64,000 nucleotides of DNA, taken from NCBI RefSeq assembly GCF_001908095.1, contig NZ_MKGR01000006.1, forward strand, positions 62,001-126,000, written 5' to 3'. The first letter of the stretch is position 1, and every line of letters begins with the position of its first letter. Of this stretch, positions 20,038-27,723 are shown piece after piece. Made by a program: the position numbers and the translations under genes. The notes beneath the pieces are model-generated. The model was not told where the DNA came from and searched no databases. It saw only the letters and a list, made by a program, of their open reading frames with translations. The stretch comes from Xenorhabdus thuongxuanensis (GTDB lineage: Bacteria > Pseudomonadota > Gammaproteobacteria > Enterobacterales > Enterobacteriaceae).

Positions 20038-20253
20038 TTACGCTTCAACGCGAACAGATTCGCCATTAAAGGCAATCACTTTACCGGCGGTAATTTTGCA
20101 GCGTTTACGAGTTTCGAGTTCGCTATCAACTTGTACCAAACCTTCTGCAATCACGGCCTTCGCCGCAGCACCACTCTCACACCATCCTTGAAATTTCAAC
20201 AAGTCACATAACTCGACATAAGGGTGGCCATCTAAATAAAAAATTTCCATCAA
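20038..20253 (-). CDS. ybcJ: S4-domain RNA-binding protein YbcJ
   Basis: A 71-residue protein made of a single S4-like fold, close to E. coli YbcJ (70 residues). Conserved parts are [30 protein letters not shown] and ETRKRCKI. It probably binds structured RNA; its target is unknown. Its start overlaps the folD stop by four bases (operon folD-ybcJ). Confidence 0.93.
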   Translation of the reverse strand: MMEIFYLDGHPYVELCDLLKFQGWCESGAAAKAVIAEGLVQVDSELETRKRCKITAGKVIAFNGESVRVEA

Positions 20254-21125
20254 TAACCTTCAGTTGTATCTACATCATGATATTCCTCGCAAGCTTGCAA
20301 GGTATTTTGAATCAATGTTGCAACGGTCATCGGTCCGACACCACCAGGCACAGGGGAGATCCAACTGGCACGTTCTGACGCCTTATCGAAATCCACATCA
20401 CCGATGACTTTGCCATTTTCCAGTCGATTAATGCCAACATCAATCACAATTGCACCCGGCTTAATCCACTCACCAGGAATAAAGTTTGGTTTACCAACAG
20501 CAACGACCAGTAAATCCGCCTGTTCGACATGTTGACGTAAATTTTTGGTAAAGCGATGCGTTACTGTGGTTGTACAGCCTGCCAATAGCAATTCAAGGCT
20601 CATCGGGCGCCCAACGATATTAGAAGCACCGATAATAACTGCATTTAGACCATACGTATTGATATTGCAGCGTTCAAGTAGAGTTACAATTCCACGGGGA
20701 GTACAAGGGCGCAATTTCGGGGCGCGCTGGCACAGACGACCGATATTATAAGGGTGAAAACCATCCACATCCTTATCGGGATGAATGCGTTCCAGTACTT
20801 TGACATTATCAATGCCGGCAGGTAAAGGGAGTTGAACTAAAATACCATCGATTTGCGTATCGGCGTTCAGATCATCTATCAGGGAGAGTAATTCAGCTTC
20901 GCTGGTAGTATCAGGTAGGTCATAAGAACGGGACATAAACCCGACTTCTTCACAGGCGCGACGTTTGCTGGCGACATAAATTTGAGAAGCAGGGTTTTCT
21001 CCTACTAAAACGACGGCAAGACCTGGCGCTCGTTTTCCGGCGGCAACACGCTGCCTGACTTTTTCTGCAACTTCGTTTCTGATTGTCTGCGCAATCGTTT
21101 TCCCATCAATAATTTTTGCTGACAT
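20250..21125 (-). CDS. folD: bifunctional methylenetetrahydrofolate dehydrogenase/cyclohydrolase
   Basis: A 291-residue FolD, which interconverts 5,10-methylene-, methenyl- and 10-formyl-tetrahydrofolate. The catalytic Tyr/Lys lie in [15 protein letters not shown]; the [10 protein letters not shown] signature, [16 protein letters not shown] motif and [16 protein letters not shown] are present. It lies upstream of ybcJ in one operon, as in E. coli. Confidence 0.97.
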   Translation of the reverse strand: MSAKIIDGKTIAQTIRNEVAEKVRQRVAAGKRAPGLAVVLVGENPASQIYVASKRRACEEVGFMSRSYDLPDTTSEAELLSLIDDLNADTQIDGILVQLPLPAGIDNVKVLERIHPDKDVDGFHPYNIGRLCQRAPKLRPCTPRGIVTLLERCNINTYGLNAVIIGASNIVGRPMSLELLLAGCTTTVTHRFTKNLRQHVEQADLLVVAVGKPNFIPGEWIKPGAIVIDVGINRLENGKVIGDVDFDKASERASWISPVPGGVGPMTVATLIQNTLQACEEYHDVDTTEGY

Positions 21126-21315
21126 GTATTTAAGATTCCACTATCAAGTATAGGAATGGGGACTATTTTGTCAGAACATGAACCGCCTGTCAGTTTTATT
21201 AATAATCATAAAATGAACATATGAGCGAAAAGGGCATTGACTCATTCCATTATGCCCGTATAATCCGGTGCTGCGTTAAGGCATTAATAATGTTTCTTAT
21301 TCTATATACCGTAAT

Positions 21316-21392
21316 GCGCCCTTAGCTCAGCTGGATAGAGCAACGGCCTTCTAAGCCGTAGGTCACAGGTTCGAATCCTGTAGGGCGTACCA
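21316..21392 (+). tRNA. argU: tRNA-Arg(TCT)
   Basis: A complete 77-base cloverleaf: acceptor GCGCCCT/AGGGCGT, D-arm with GCTC..GAGC, anticodon loop CTTCTAA giving TCT (reads AGA), T-loop TTCGAAT and encoded CCA. This tRNA is a classic phage and island integration site; here its 3' part forms attL of the prophage and the gene stays intact. Confidence 0.97.
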
Positions 21393-21393
21393 T
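21347..21393 (+). repeat. attL (argU 3' end)
   Basis: The block from CCTTCTAAGCC through GTACCAT recurs at 34699-34745 with one difference (position 21386 C versus A). It covers the anticodon arm, T-arm and acceptor end of the tRNA gene. Confidence 0.9.
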
Positions 21394-21418
21394 AAAATCA
21401 ATGAGTTACCCGCACTTT

Positions 21419-21464
21419 AACGGGTGTCGCAAAAGATACGGGTGTTCTAACGGGTGTCTTTAGG
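21419..21464. promoter_or_regulatory. integrase arm-type sites near attL
   Basis: Three copies of ACGGGTGT are clustered here. The longest block, GGGTGTTCTAACGGGTGTCT, recurs nearly unchanged at 34562-34584 beside the integrase. Placement just inside both ends fits arm-type binding sites of the recombinase; this is an inference from repetition. Confidence 0.5.
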
Positions 21465-21642
21465 ATTTTTCAGCTTTAACCCATTCCTCATATACTTCTT
21501 CAGTCCAGCCCAAGAAAATTCCACTTTGTGTCTTTGATGGCTTTGGAAATTCATTTCTCTTTGCCCACATTCGCCACAGGGTAGGATGGCTTTTGCCTGT
21601 CAATCTACACATTTCTTTCAAACCGATATATCTTGTAGCCAT
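21460..21642 (-). CDS. AlpA-family phage transcriptional regulator
   Basis: A 60-residue MerR-like helix-turn-helix protein of the AlpA/excisionase type: MATRYIGLKEMCRLTGKSHP then TLWRMWAKRNEFPKP and W-containing tail. I start at the ATG preceded by AAGGAGGGG, which overlaps the stop of the upstream gene (TGATG). Such proteins activate integrase or act in excision. It lies just inside attL. Confidence 0.8.
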   Translation of the reverse strand: MATRYIGLKEMCRLTGKSHPTLWRMWAKRNEFPKPSKTQSGIFLGWTEEVYEEWVKAEKS

Positions 21643-22202
21643 CACTCCCCTCCTTTCCGATACCCATTCCACAAAATCATCTTCGCTACCATTGCCGGAG
21701 TTGCCATAACACTAAGTGCCCCTTCAAAAATGATGGTGTACAGCTCCGTAGTGAGAATATCCTCCAAATTCCTTGGCCTTTCAGAGTAGGGCACCTCATC
21801 GGGCACCCCGTTCATGACGTCAATAACGAGTTCGGCGATTTCCTTTTCTCCTCGTTCTGGCTTACGGTATCCTGCCTGCCATACTGCATCGGTGATATCA
21901 GCAGGATCGCCCCAGACTGAGGCGATGATTTGAGTGAGGTGGAGTGAGTGATTGGTCATTTTTTTCTTTATTCCCATTTCGTACTCAGCGAGCTTTTCCC
22001 GCGCCTCTAACAGTTCATACGCCATGCGAGCCACGTCCATACCTGTTAATTGGTAATATTCATTGGCAGGCAATAATCTTCCGATAGCGTAATATTCCAT
22101 TAACTGCTCTTTACTGTGTTTCATTAATGCTGACATTGAGTAGTTATCAGAATCCTCAGTGTCGTCAGCCTTGAATCTCATTGTGAATTCGTTACTACTC
22201 AT
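21642..22202 (-). CDS. hypothetical phage protein
   Basis: A 186-residue acidic protein, first residues [20 protein letters not shown] short coiled-coil-like segment lies near residues 55-80 (ARMAYELLEAREKLAEYEMG). No enzymatic motif is recognisable. It is tightly coupled: its start overlaps the stop of the DUF2591 gene by four bases and its stop overlaps the AlpA start. Confidence 0.7.
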   Translation of the reverse strand: MSSNEFTMRFKADDTEDSDNYSMSALMKHSKEQLMEYYAIGRLLPANEYYQLTGMDVARMAYELLEAREKLAEYEMGIKKKMTNHSLHLTQIIASVWGDPADITDAVWQAGYRKPERGEKEIAELVIDVMNGVPDEVPYSERPRNLEDILTTELYTIIFEGALSVMATPAMVAKMILWNGYRKGGE

Positions 22203-22573
22203 GATTGGCTCTTCTCCACCAGCTCATCCGGTATCTCAACCTCATCGCCCAATTGTGCAGCGACCACAGCACGGCAAATGGCGATTTGTGGGGTTCTACC
22301 TAAAGCAAGCATTCTTCTTTTGCAGCTTGCATACCAAATGTGCTCACTGTGTTCTGATTTAACTTTGTACGCCTCAATCAACTGCCCACACTGCGCCCAA
22401 TCGGTGGTCGGCTTAAATGTATAAAAATAACCATCGGCGGCAACAAAATAATCTCTATTAGGTAGCTCTAATACTTTCCCTCTTTTCTCCCACGCAACAG
22501 GCTTAGCTCCAATTGCCATTGCCACAGCCCAATCCAACGCCCGTCCCGTTAGTGCACTCGTTTTGATTTTCAT
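22199..22573 (-). CDS. DUF2591 (NinX-like) phage protein
   Basis: A 124-residue protein resembling lambdoid NinX/DUF2591: [20 protein letters not shown] at the start, [15 protein letters not shown] in the middle and [14 protein letters not shown] at the end. These accessory proteins lie in early/nin regions of lambdoid phages; their role is unknown. It is first intact gene of a three-gene leftward operon. Confidence 0.8.
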   Translation of the reverse strand: MKIKTSALTGRALDWAVAMAIGAKPVAWEKRGKVLELPNRDYFVAADGYFYTFKPTTDWAQCGQLIEAYKVKSEHSEHIWYASCKRRMLALGRTPQIAICRAVVAAQLGDEVEIPDELVEKSQS

Positions 22574-22684
22574 TAAAATGCTCCTTCTACTACTGGAGCA
22601 GGGATATCATCCATATAGCACCAGTGTGTGACTTCATTGTTTTCGTGTTCAAACCACTCGTCTTTGTCAGAATCCCACCAGTCA
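22573..22684 (-). pseudogene. C-terminal remnant of a DUF551-like phage gene
   Basis: The minus strand encodes a startless tail ([16 protein letters not shown], then [13 protein letters not shown], ending VVEGAF) whose stop abuts the DUF2591 start. The VTHW.....P ending resembles DUF551 proteins of lambdoid early regions. It is cut abruptly where the opposite-strand antiterminator fragment begins. Confidence 0.55.
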
Positions 22685-23031
22685 TAGCCTATGCTAGTTA
22701 TGGCTTGACCATAATCCCAAACAAGGTTAAGTCACGCCCGCAGTGCTGTGATGATGATGCCATCATTATTTCCGGCTGCATGGCAAGACTGAACAAGAAC
22801 AATAGCGAGGCTCATGATTTATTGTTCGACTATTACGTATTTGGCAAGACGTTTATGCAGTTGGCATGTGACCATCATTGCTCTGATGGTCATATCGGGA
22901 AGAAACTACAAAAGGCAGAGGGTGTTATTGAGGGCATGTTAATGATGCTGGATATTTCACTGGAAATGGACAAATACGTCCAGAAAGAGCCACTGGATAT
23001 CAACCAACACCAACTATGCAGCAACTTTTAA
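22683..23031 (+). pseudogene. 5'-truncated phage antitermination protein Q
   Basis: The frame encodes the Q-type antiterminator core: [17 protein letters not shown], a CMARLN helix, and [20 protein letters not shown] (helix-turn-helix-like) followed by [13 protein letters not shown]. About 30 N-terminal residues of the family are missing. They are replaced by antisense of the neighbouring DUF551-like remnant, which marks a deletion near 22685 removing the phage repressor, replication and nin regions. Confidence 0.7.
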
Positions 23032-23082
23032 AAATAAATCTTTACGTACGTAAAAACGCTGCTATTGTGATAAGGGTGATAG

Positions 23083-23135
23083 CTATGTCACGTAGCTTAT
23101 TGGCTTTTCTCGATAGACGAGAAACAGTGACATAG
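23083..23135. promoter_or_regulatory. nested inverted repeats after the Q fragment
   Basis: An outer 9-base perfect repeat CTATGTCAC / GTGACATAG encloses an inner hairpin TTTCTCG / CGAGAAA with loop ATAGA (23106-23124). It sits where lambdoid phages have the late promoter and Q utilisation region, but no recognisable promoter match is claimed. Confidence 0.5.
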
Positions 23136-23165
23136 TGTTATTACTGGTTTATTTCAGACATTTTA

Positions 23166-23187
23166 CCTCGCTTCGGCGGGGTTTTTT
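23166..23187 (+). terminator. intrinsic terminator after Q region (tR'-like)
   Basis: CCTCGC / GCGGGG with a 4-base loop is followed by T6. Its place after Q and before the next gene fits a late-leader terminator. Confidence 0.75.
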
Positions 23188-23424
23188 GTTGCCCTGTATT
23201 CAGTAAAGGTATCCAGGATCAGCAGCAAATTTCAAATTTACACTCCAGCGGATTACTCTCTTGGCGAATAGGCAGATTTTATAATGCATCACCACATATT
23301 CATGCGTATTAGCTGCTGTGTGGCTGCATCCCATTGAGATAAAAATTTGCCTTAAGTAATATCAACTGGCGGTTTAGCAGTAGGATGAAATGACCTTTAA
23401 CTTTAACGATAAATAAGTGAGGAA

Positions 23425-24153
23425 ATGATGTCTGAAAATAAACAATGTCCGTTTAACCCTGATCAATACCAGAATAAAGATGTGGTTGTACCATTCGGCT
23501 CATTCCCGTGGGCGATAGTTCAGGTATATTTAGGTAAGAAAGTATACCGTAGTAACTGGAATTTCCCTGTTGAATATATACGTCTCGCTGGTGTACCTGA
23601 TGATTCACCCTATATTGAGAAGTATAATTCAGGTAACTCAACACACTGGCAGTCAACACAGGAAGATATGCTAGCGTGTGATTGGGATCTGATGGATTGC
23701 ATGTTGTCTTTTGACCTTACGTCAGGAACTGAAACATCTAGTCATTTTGGGAATGTGGGCTGGGGGTATATATCAGATAAACTAGTTGGCTGGCCGCATA
23801 CTATGGGCGCTTTAAATATAACTTCAAACAATGAGATAGATATTACGGAAATATCATCATTCAGTTGGGGTGAAATAAGTAACACATTTTATATTAATTC
23901 ATCTACAAAACAAGATAAGGGGAGTTACCAGAAGGTAGGGTTCCTCTTCCAGAATAAAGAACTTCGGGTAGTAGTTAATAATGAGTCTTATAATCTTGGC
24001 AAGGCACAACTAGGGCATCATGAGGGGGATGGACCTTATGATTACGAATTTTCGTATCAAAACGCTGAGGCACAAAGGCTAGGCGTTTTATTGCAACAAA
24101 TGCAAAAAACGGGGCAGCCCCAAAACTTTTGCCTCCACTGGGTTGGTAAATAA
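23425..24153 (+). CDS. Tad2-like (DUF2829/MW1434) phage protein, possible Thoeris anti-defence
   Basis: A 242-residue protein in two parts. Residues about 22-90 carry the DUF2829 signature: FPWAIVQVYLGKKVYRSNWN, then EYIRLAG, then WQSTQEDMLACDW. Some members of this family (Tad2) bind the signal molecule of Thoeris anti-phage defence; I infer that link only from the domain. Residues about 95-242 form a second beta-rich region of unknown function ending LQQMQKTGQPQNFCLHW. It has a GAGG box before ATGATG and terminators on both sides, so it is transcribed alone: typical of phage cargo. Confidence 0.75.
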   Translation: MMSENKQCPFNPDQYQNKDVVVPFGSFPWAIVQVYLGKKVYRSNWNFPVEYIRLAGVPDDSPYIEKYNSGNSTHWQSTQEDMLACDWDLMDCMLSFDLTSGTETSSHFGNVGWGYISDKLVGWPHTMGALNITSNNEIDITEISSFSWGEISNTFYINSSTKQDKGSYQKVGFLFQNKELRVVVNNESYNLGKAQLGHHEGDGPYDYEFSYQNAEAQRLGVLLQQMQKTGQPQNFCLHWVGK

Positions 24154-24181
24154 ATTACTCAAATCTACACCAGTATCCAAG

Positions 24182-24203
24182 CCTCGCACCCGCGGGGTTT
24201 TTT
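24182..24203 (+). terminator. intrinsic terminator after the Tad2-like gene
   Basis: CCTCGC / GCGGGG with loop ACCC is followed by T6, 28 bases after the stop. The stem repeats the terminator at 23166 almost exactly. Confidence 0.8.
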
Positions 24204-24356
24204 GCTATCTACCCGTAGTAAATCCAACTACCGAAGAATCCTCGGTAGTTCAAAATCCCGATATCGGAATTCCGGCATCGAAACAAATTCAAATAGTTAG
24301 GAATTCCGAACGGCTCATTATTCAAGGCTGCGCATGGCGTAGCTTTTTTTGTATCT

Positions 24357-24432
24357 GGAACTTTGGCGTAGAGGGTTCGCGCGGATGCCTGAAGAGCATC
24401 AGGACTCGGTTCGATTCCGAGAGGTTCCACCA
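24357..24432 (+). tRNA. phage-borne tRNA-Phe(GAA)-like gene
   Basis: A 76-base cloverleaf can be drawn by eye. The acceptor GGAACTT pairs with AGGTTCC (one G-U). There is a short GCG/CGC D-stem with GGG in its loop. The anticodon arm is a perfect GATGC/GCATC around CTGAAGA, giving GAA. The T-arm CTCGG/CCGAG surrounds TTCGATT, followed by A73 and encoded CCA. The 3-base D-stem and 4-base variable loop are slightly irregular. Lambdoid phages often carry tRNAs downstream of Q. A terminator-like hairpin precedes it and another follows. Confidence 0.7.
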
Positions 24433-24444
24433 AATTATATCGAA

Positions 24445-24465
24445 GGTCACTCAGTGGCCTTTTTT
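24445..24465 (+). terminator. intrinsic terminator after phage tRNA
   Basis: GGTCAC / GTGGCC (one G-T pair) with loop TCA is followed by T6. Confidence 0.75.
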
Positions 24466-24492
24466 GTTACCTACGCAATGAGGAAATTACCC

Positions 24493-24921
24493 ATGTACGC
24501 ACTAAAGCTAATCACAGAAAAAAATGGTCGTTCAGTAGAAGAGTCATGGATCTTGGGAGACATGTACCGTCTGGAGTTTTACCCGAAAGGTGTCGCTGGG
24601 GGCGTTATTGCCCGTGTCGAACATACCCAGAACGGCAATTTGATTAATCACGAGATCAAGAAGACAGATCAGGCCTACATCACCACGCTGACAGGTGACA
24701 CGGTTCGCACAGTATGTCGAGGTCAGCATGGATTTGTAGCTGTCCGCGCTGACCGCCTTACCACTGCTACTCACCCCTATCCATTCCTGCCAGAACGCCC
24801 CATCCAGCAGGCCTATTGGTATCCCCATCCAGCTCAGGAGGGCGCTCTTAATCTTGCCTATTTTTTTTGCCATTTACACACCCACCATGATTGGATTTTT
24901 GAGGAAGGCATCAAGACCTGA
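24493..24921 (+). pseudogene. small hypothetical phage gene disrupted by inversion
   Basis: An AGGA box precedes ATG at 24493. About 83 codons (MYALKLITEKNGRSVEES onward to HGFVA) look like a genuine small phage protein. Beyond about 24742 the frame reads antisense through the inverted portal fragment, so the listed C-terminus is not original. If the 24742-26259 segment is flipped back, the frame continues GPIQ and stops at TAA, giving an 87-residue protein. Function unknown. Confidence 0.6.
24742..24873 (-). pseudogene. N-terminal fragment of HK97-type portal protein
   Basis: Codons 1-44 of a portal protein (MAKKIGKIKSALLSWMG, then AFWQEWIGVSSSGKAVSAD) read leftwards from an ATG next to the terminase stop (TAAATG). 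The rest of the gene is on the other strand from 26260. The split is explained by inversion of the segment 24742-26259. Confidence 0.8.
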
Positions 24922-25860
24922 TGTGCTTTTCGCGTTATTCAGCGCCCCCGCAGCCATCACCAGTGCGATCATGCCGTCCATACGTCCGGTGGATTTATCT
25001 TTCGCGAGCTTTCGGTTGCCAGCGGGATCTTGCTCAACAACGGCATTAGCGGCACACATGGTTAATACGGGATGGTTGGCGTGGTTAATTTGTCCCTCCA
25101 GTAATAATTGCTCCGTTTTATCCATCGCCGGGGACATATCTTTGTAACCCTGCCCGAACTGTTCCATTTTCAGGGATAAGCCGACCCGCCTGATTTCCTT
25201 CTTAAAGATGTCGATCCGCCATCGGTCAAAGTTGAGTATTTCGATATCGAATCGTTCTGTAATTTCAACGAGCTCTTTAGCGATATATTCATAATCTACC
25301 GTCGCCCCCGGTGTAGTACGCAGAAAGCCCTGTTTCTTCCACACATCGTAAGGCACGCGATCCGTTTTCGCCCTGTCTAACAGTGTCTTGTCCGGTGTCC
25401 AGAAGAACGGGTGAACATTTCATTTACCCGACGCGGATTTGCCGATAATGACGAGCGCCGTGAGGTCTTTTGCCGCCGACAGATCAAGCCCGGCGTAACA
25501 TTTGCCGACGATAGGCTCCAGTTCGCCAGCACAGGCCATCCACGCATTGCGTGAAATGAACGGCGACACCAGTGACACCCGTTGATTTAACACCAGATTA
25601 CGAAATCTGTTCTCTTCCGATGGCATCCGGGCGGCACGCTTGGCCTGCCCTTCAACCTCTTCCAATGACAGAAAGATATCCAGTGCAGGATTGGCGGCTT
25701 TCCACGCGTCAGGGTCGGTAATTTCCAAGTCCATCGGTGCGGAGTGAACATGTGACACAATTTTCGGATCGTTAGAATTCGCTGCATCGTCGAGCCAGAT
25801 ACTAAATAAATTGGCATCCGTGGGTGCCTGTGTACTGATAGCGACCAGTAACGGGCGTTT
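24874..25860 (-). pseudogene. HK97-type terminase large subunit, N-truncated with nonsense codon
   Basis: The frame holds the later ATPase and nuclease parts of a large terminase: RPLLVAISTQAPTDANLFS, then YAGLDLSAAKDLTALVIIG (the nuclease aspartate strand) and the C-terminal GRMDGMIALVMAAGALNNA. Walker A and B regions are absent. At 25420-25422 a TGA replaces an expected TGG (context SASGK-stop-NVHPFFW); the frame is otherwise open to the end. Upstream it is fused in frame to a holin start, so the enzyme is dead. Confidence 0.85.
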
Positions 25861-26070
25861 ACCGAACATCTCTAATCCACTGGATACGCTCCATGACAGC
25901 GCACCACACAGCAGTGCCTCGACCCAGCGGTTCTTTCGTTCCACGCCGTCATAAATCAGGCGCCCGTAACAAATTAATGCCGCCAAAACAGAGCCGGATA
26001 TTTGCGGCCATGAGTTTTTCAGGCCGTTTAATATGTCAGCCCATAAATCAGGATTTTCTTTCATCTTCAT
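25861..26070 (-). pseudogene. phage holin fused in frame to terminase remnant
   Basis: About 70 residues resemble lambdoid holins: MKMKENPDLWADILNGLKN, then hydrophobic SGSVLAALICYGRLIYDG and VEALLCGALSWSVSSGLEMF. The frame then runs straight into terminase sequence (KRPLLVAIS). A deletion removed the holin end, endolysin, small terminase and the N-terminus of the large terminase. Start chosen at the ATG after GGTGGA. Confidence 0.7.
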
Positions 26071-26259
26071 ATTCCACCCCATCTGAGCAATGGGCGTCCG
26101 TGGGGTGAAATGGGTTCGCCCCTGTGAGTTGTAGTGAATAGGATGCCAGCCGCAATAGGAGAGACTGAGGTTCTGGGAGTGATTGCGGTGGCAAATTGGG
26201 CAATAATCAATTTCGAGCGCCCAGATATAGACGCTCTGTATTGGTTATTGTATGGGGCC

Positions 26260-27080
26260 AGTGCACTGCAATTATCCACGGTGTGGGCGTGTGTTCGGTT
26301 ACTCAGTGAAACCGTGTCAACATTGCCGCTAAAGCTATACAAGTCAAAGGATGACGGCTCGCGCGAATTGGCGAAAAATCACCCTGTTTACGCTATCTTG
26401 TGCAACCGCCCCAATCTGGAGATGACACCCTCCCGATTCATGTTAACGGTGGTCGCCAGTCTCTGCCTGCGGGGTAACGCGTTCATCGAAAAGAAGTTCA
26501 TTGGAAACAAACTGGTGGCGCTAATCCCCCTGCTGCCGCAAAACATGAACGTCAAGCGGTTACCGAACGGTGACATTGAATACAGCTACGCCGACAGTTC
26601 AGGGAAAAACCCGGGCGAGCGCCGGACTATCCCAGCTAAAAGCATGATGCACATTCGGGGATTCGGTATTGACGGCCTGAGTGGACTGATCCCGATTAAG
26701 ACCGGGCGTGATGTGATTGGCGCGGCACTCTCCACGGATGAAGCCGCGGCGAAAGTCTTTGAAAATGGGCTGCAAAGCTCAGGCTTCATTTCAGCGAAGA
26801 CGGATTTAACCGAAGACCAAACCAAAGTTATTCAACAACATATCAAAACGTTCACCGGGTCGAAAAACGCCGGAAAAATGATGGTGCTGCCCGCTGATCT
26901 CACGTACCAGAATATCACGATGAACCCGGAAGCCGCGCAACTGCTGCAAAGCCGCTCTTACAGCGTTGAAGAGATTTGTCGCTGGTTCAGGGTGCCGCCC
27001 GTGATGGTAGGCCATTCAACGAAGCAATCCAGTTGGGCGTCGTCACTGGAAGGTATGAATATGCAGTTCCTGACCCATCA
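26260..27080 (+). pseudogene. HK97-type portal protein, main part
   Basis: From ALQLSTVWACVRLLSE to EGMNMQFLTH the frame is a typical HK97 portal, with IPLLPQNMNVKRL and EEICRWFRVPPVMVGH. Its first 44 codons lie inverted at 24742-24873; upstream ATGs in this frame (26134) are in unrelated sequence. The C-terminal roughly 100 residues are missing, because the frame meets the protease gene at about 27080. Confidence 0.85.
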
Positions 27081-27082
27081 TC

Positions 27083-27709
27083 GTCAATATCAACAGTCCG
27101 GGTGGTGATATGTTTGAGGGTATCGCCATTTACAACCTGCTACGTAACCACAGCGGGAAAGTCACGGTTAATGTGCTGGGACTCGCGGCGTCCGCGGCCT
27201 CAATTATTGCGATGGCAGGCGATGAAATCAATATGGGTCGCGGGGCATTCCTCATGATCCATAACGCCTGGACATGTTGTTGTGGCAATAAAAATGACCT
27301 GATCGCGGTTGCTGAGGCGCTCAAGCCGTTTGATGACTCGCTGGTCGATATCTATTCCGCTCGCACAGGTATTAACAAAGATACCATTGTCAACATGATG
27401 GACGGTGAAACATTTATCAACCACACCGACGCGCTAACACAGGGTTTTGCTGATGGTTTGTTAACCGCTGATGTGATTGACGACGGCAACGACAGTCCGC
27501 AAGCCGCCCTGCGCAAACTGGATGCGTTGCTGGCGAAATCCAGCGTACCGCGCGCGGAACGCAGGAAACTGTTAAATGCTTTAAATGGGCGTATGCCGGG
27601 CGCTACGACCCACAATAACGGCACGCCGGGCGCTGCCGATGACATCAACGATGCAGCCTTGGCCGAACTGGCAAACGCTGTTAACAACTTTACTCCCAAC
27701 TCACTATAA
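27083..27709 (+). pseudogene. ClpP-like prohead protease, N-truncated
   Basis: The frame opens directly in NINSPGGDMFEGIAIYNLL and continues GLAASAASIIAMAG, which holds the catalytic serine, then MIHNAW with the catalytic histidine. It ends in a charged tail. The first 80-90 residues of the family are missing, lost with the portal end. An ATG at 27110 could still give a shortened protein lacking the GG loop. Confidence 0.8.
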
Positions 27710-27723
27710 TTCGGGATCTCACC

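Larger units (their letters stand above)
24742..26259. other. inverted segment within the prophage head module
   Basis: All head genes outside this block read rightwards; inside it holin, terminase and the portal start read leftwards. Each edge carries the same three bases in inverted orientation (CTG at 24740-24742, CAG at 26259-26261). Flipping the block joins portal codons GAC and AGT in frame (giving SADSALQLSTVWACVR) and restores a clean stop to the small gene at 24493. Confidence 0.85.

Noticed and set aside
24209..24433. Leftward 74-codon frame beginning MVEPLGIEPS
   Set aside because: It is antisense to the tRNA-Phe-like gene, a common artefact of tRNA sequences.
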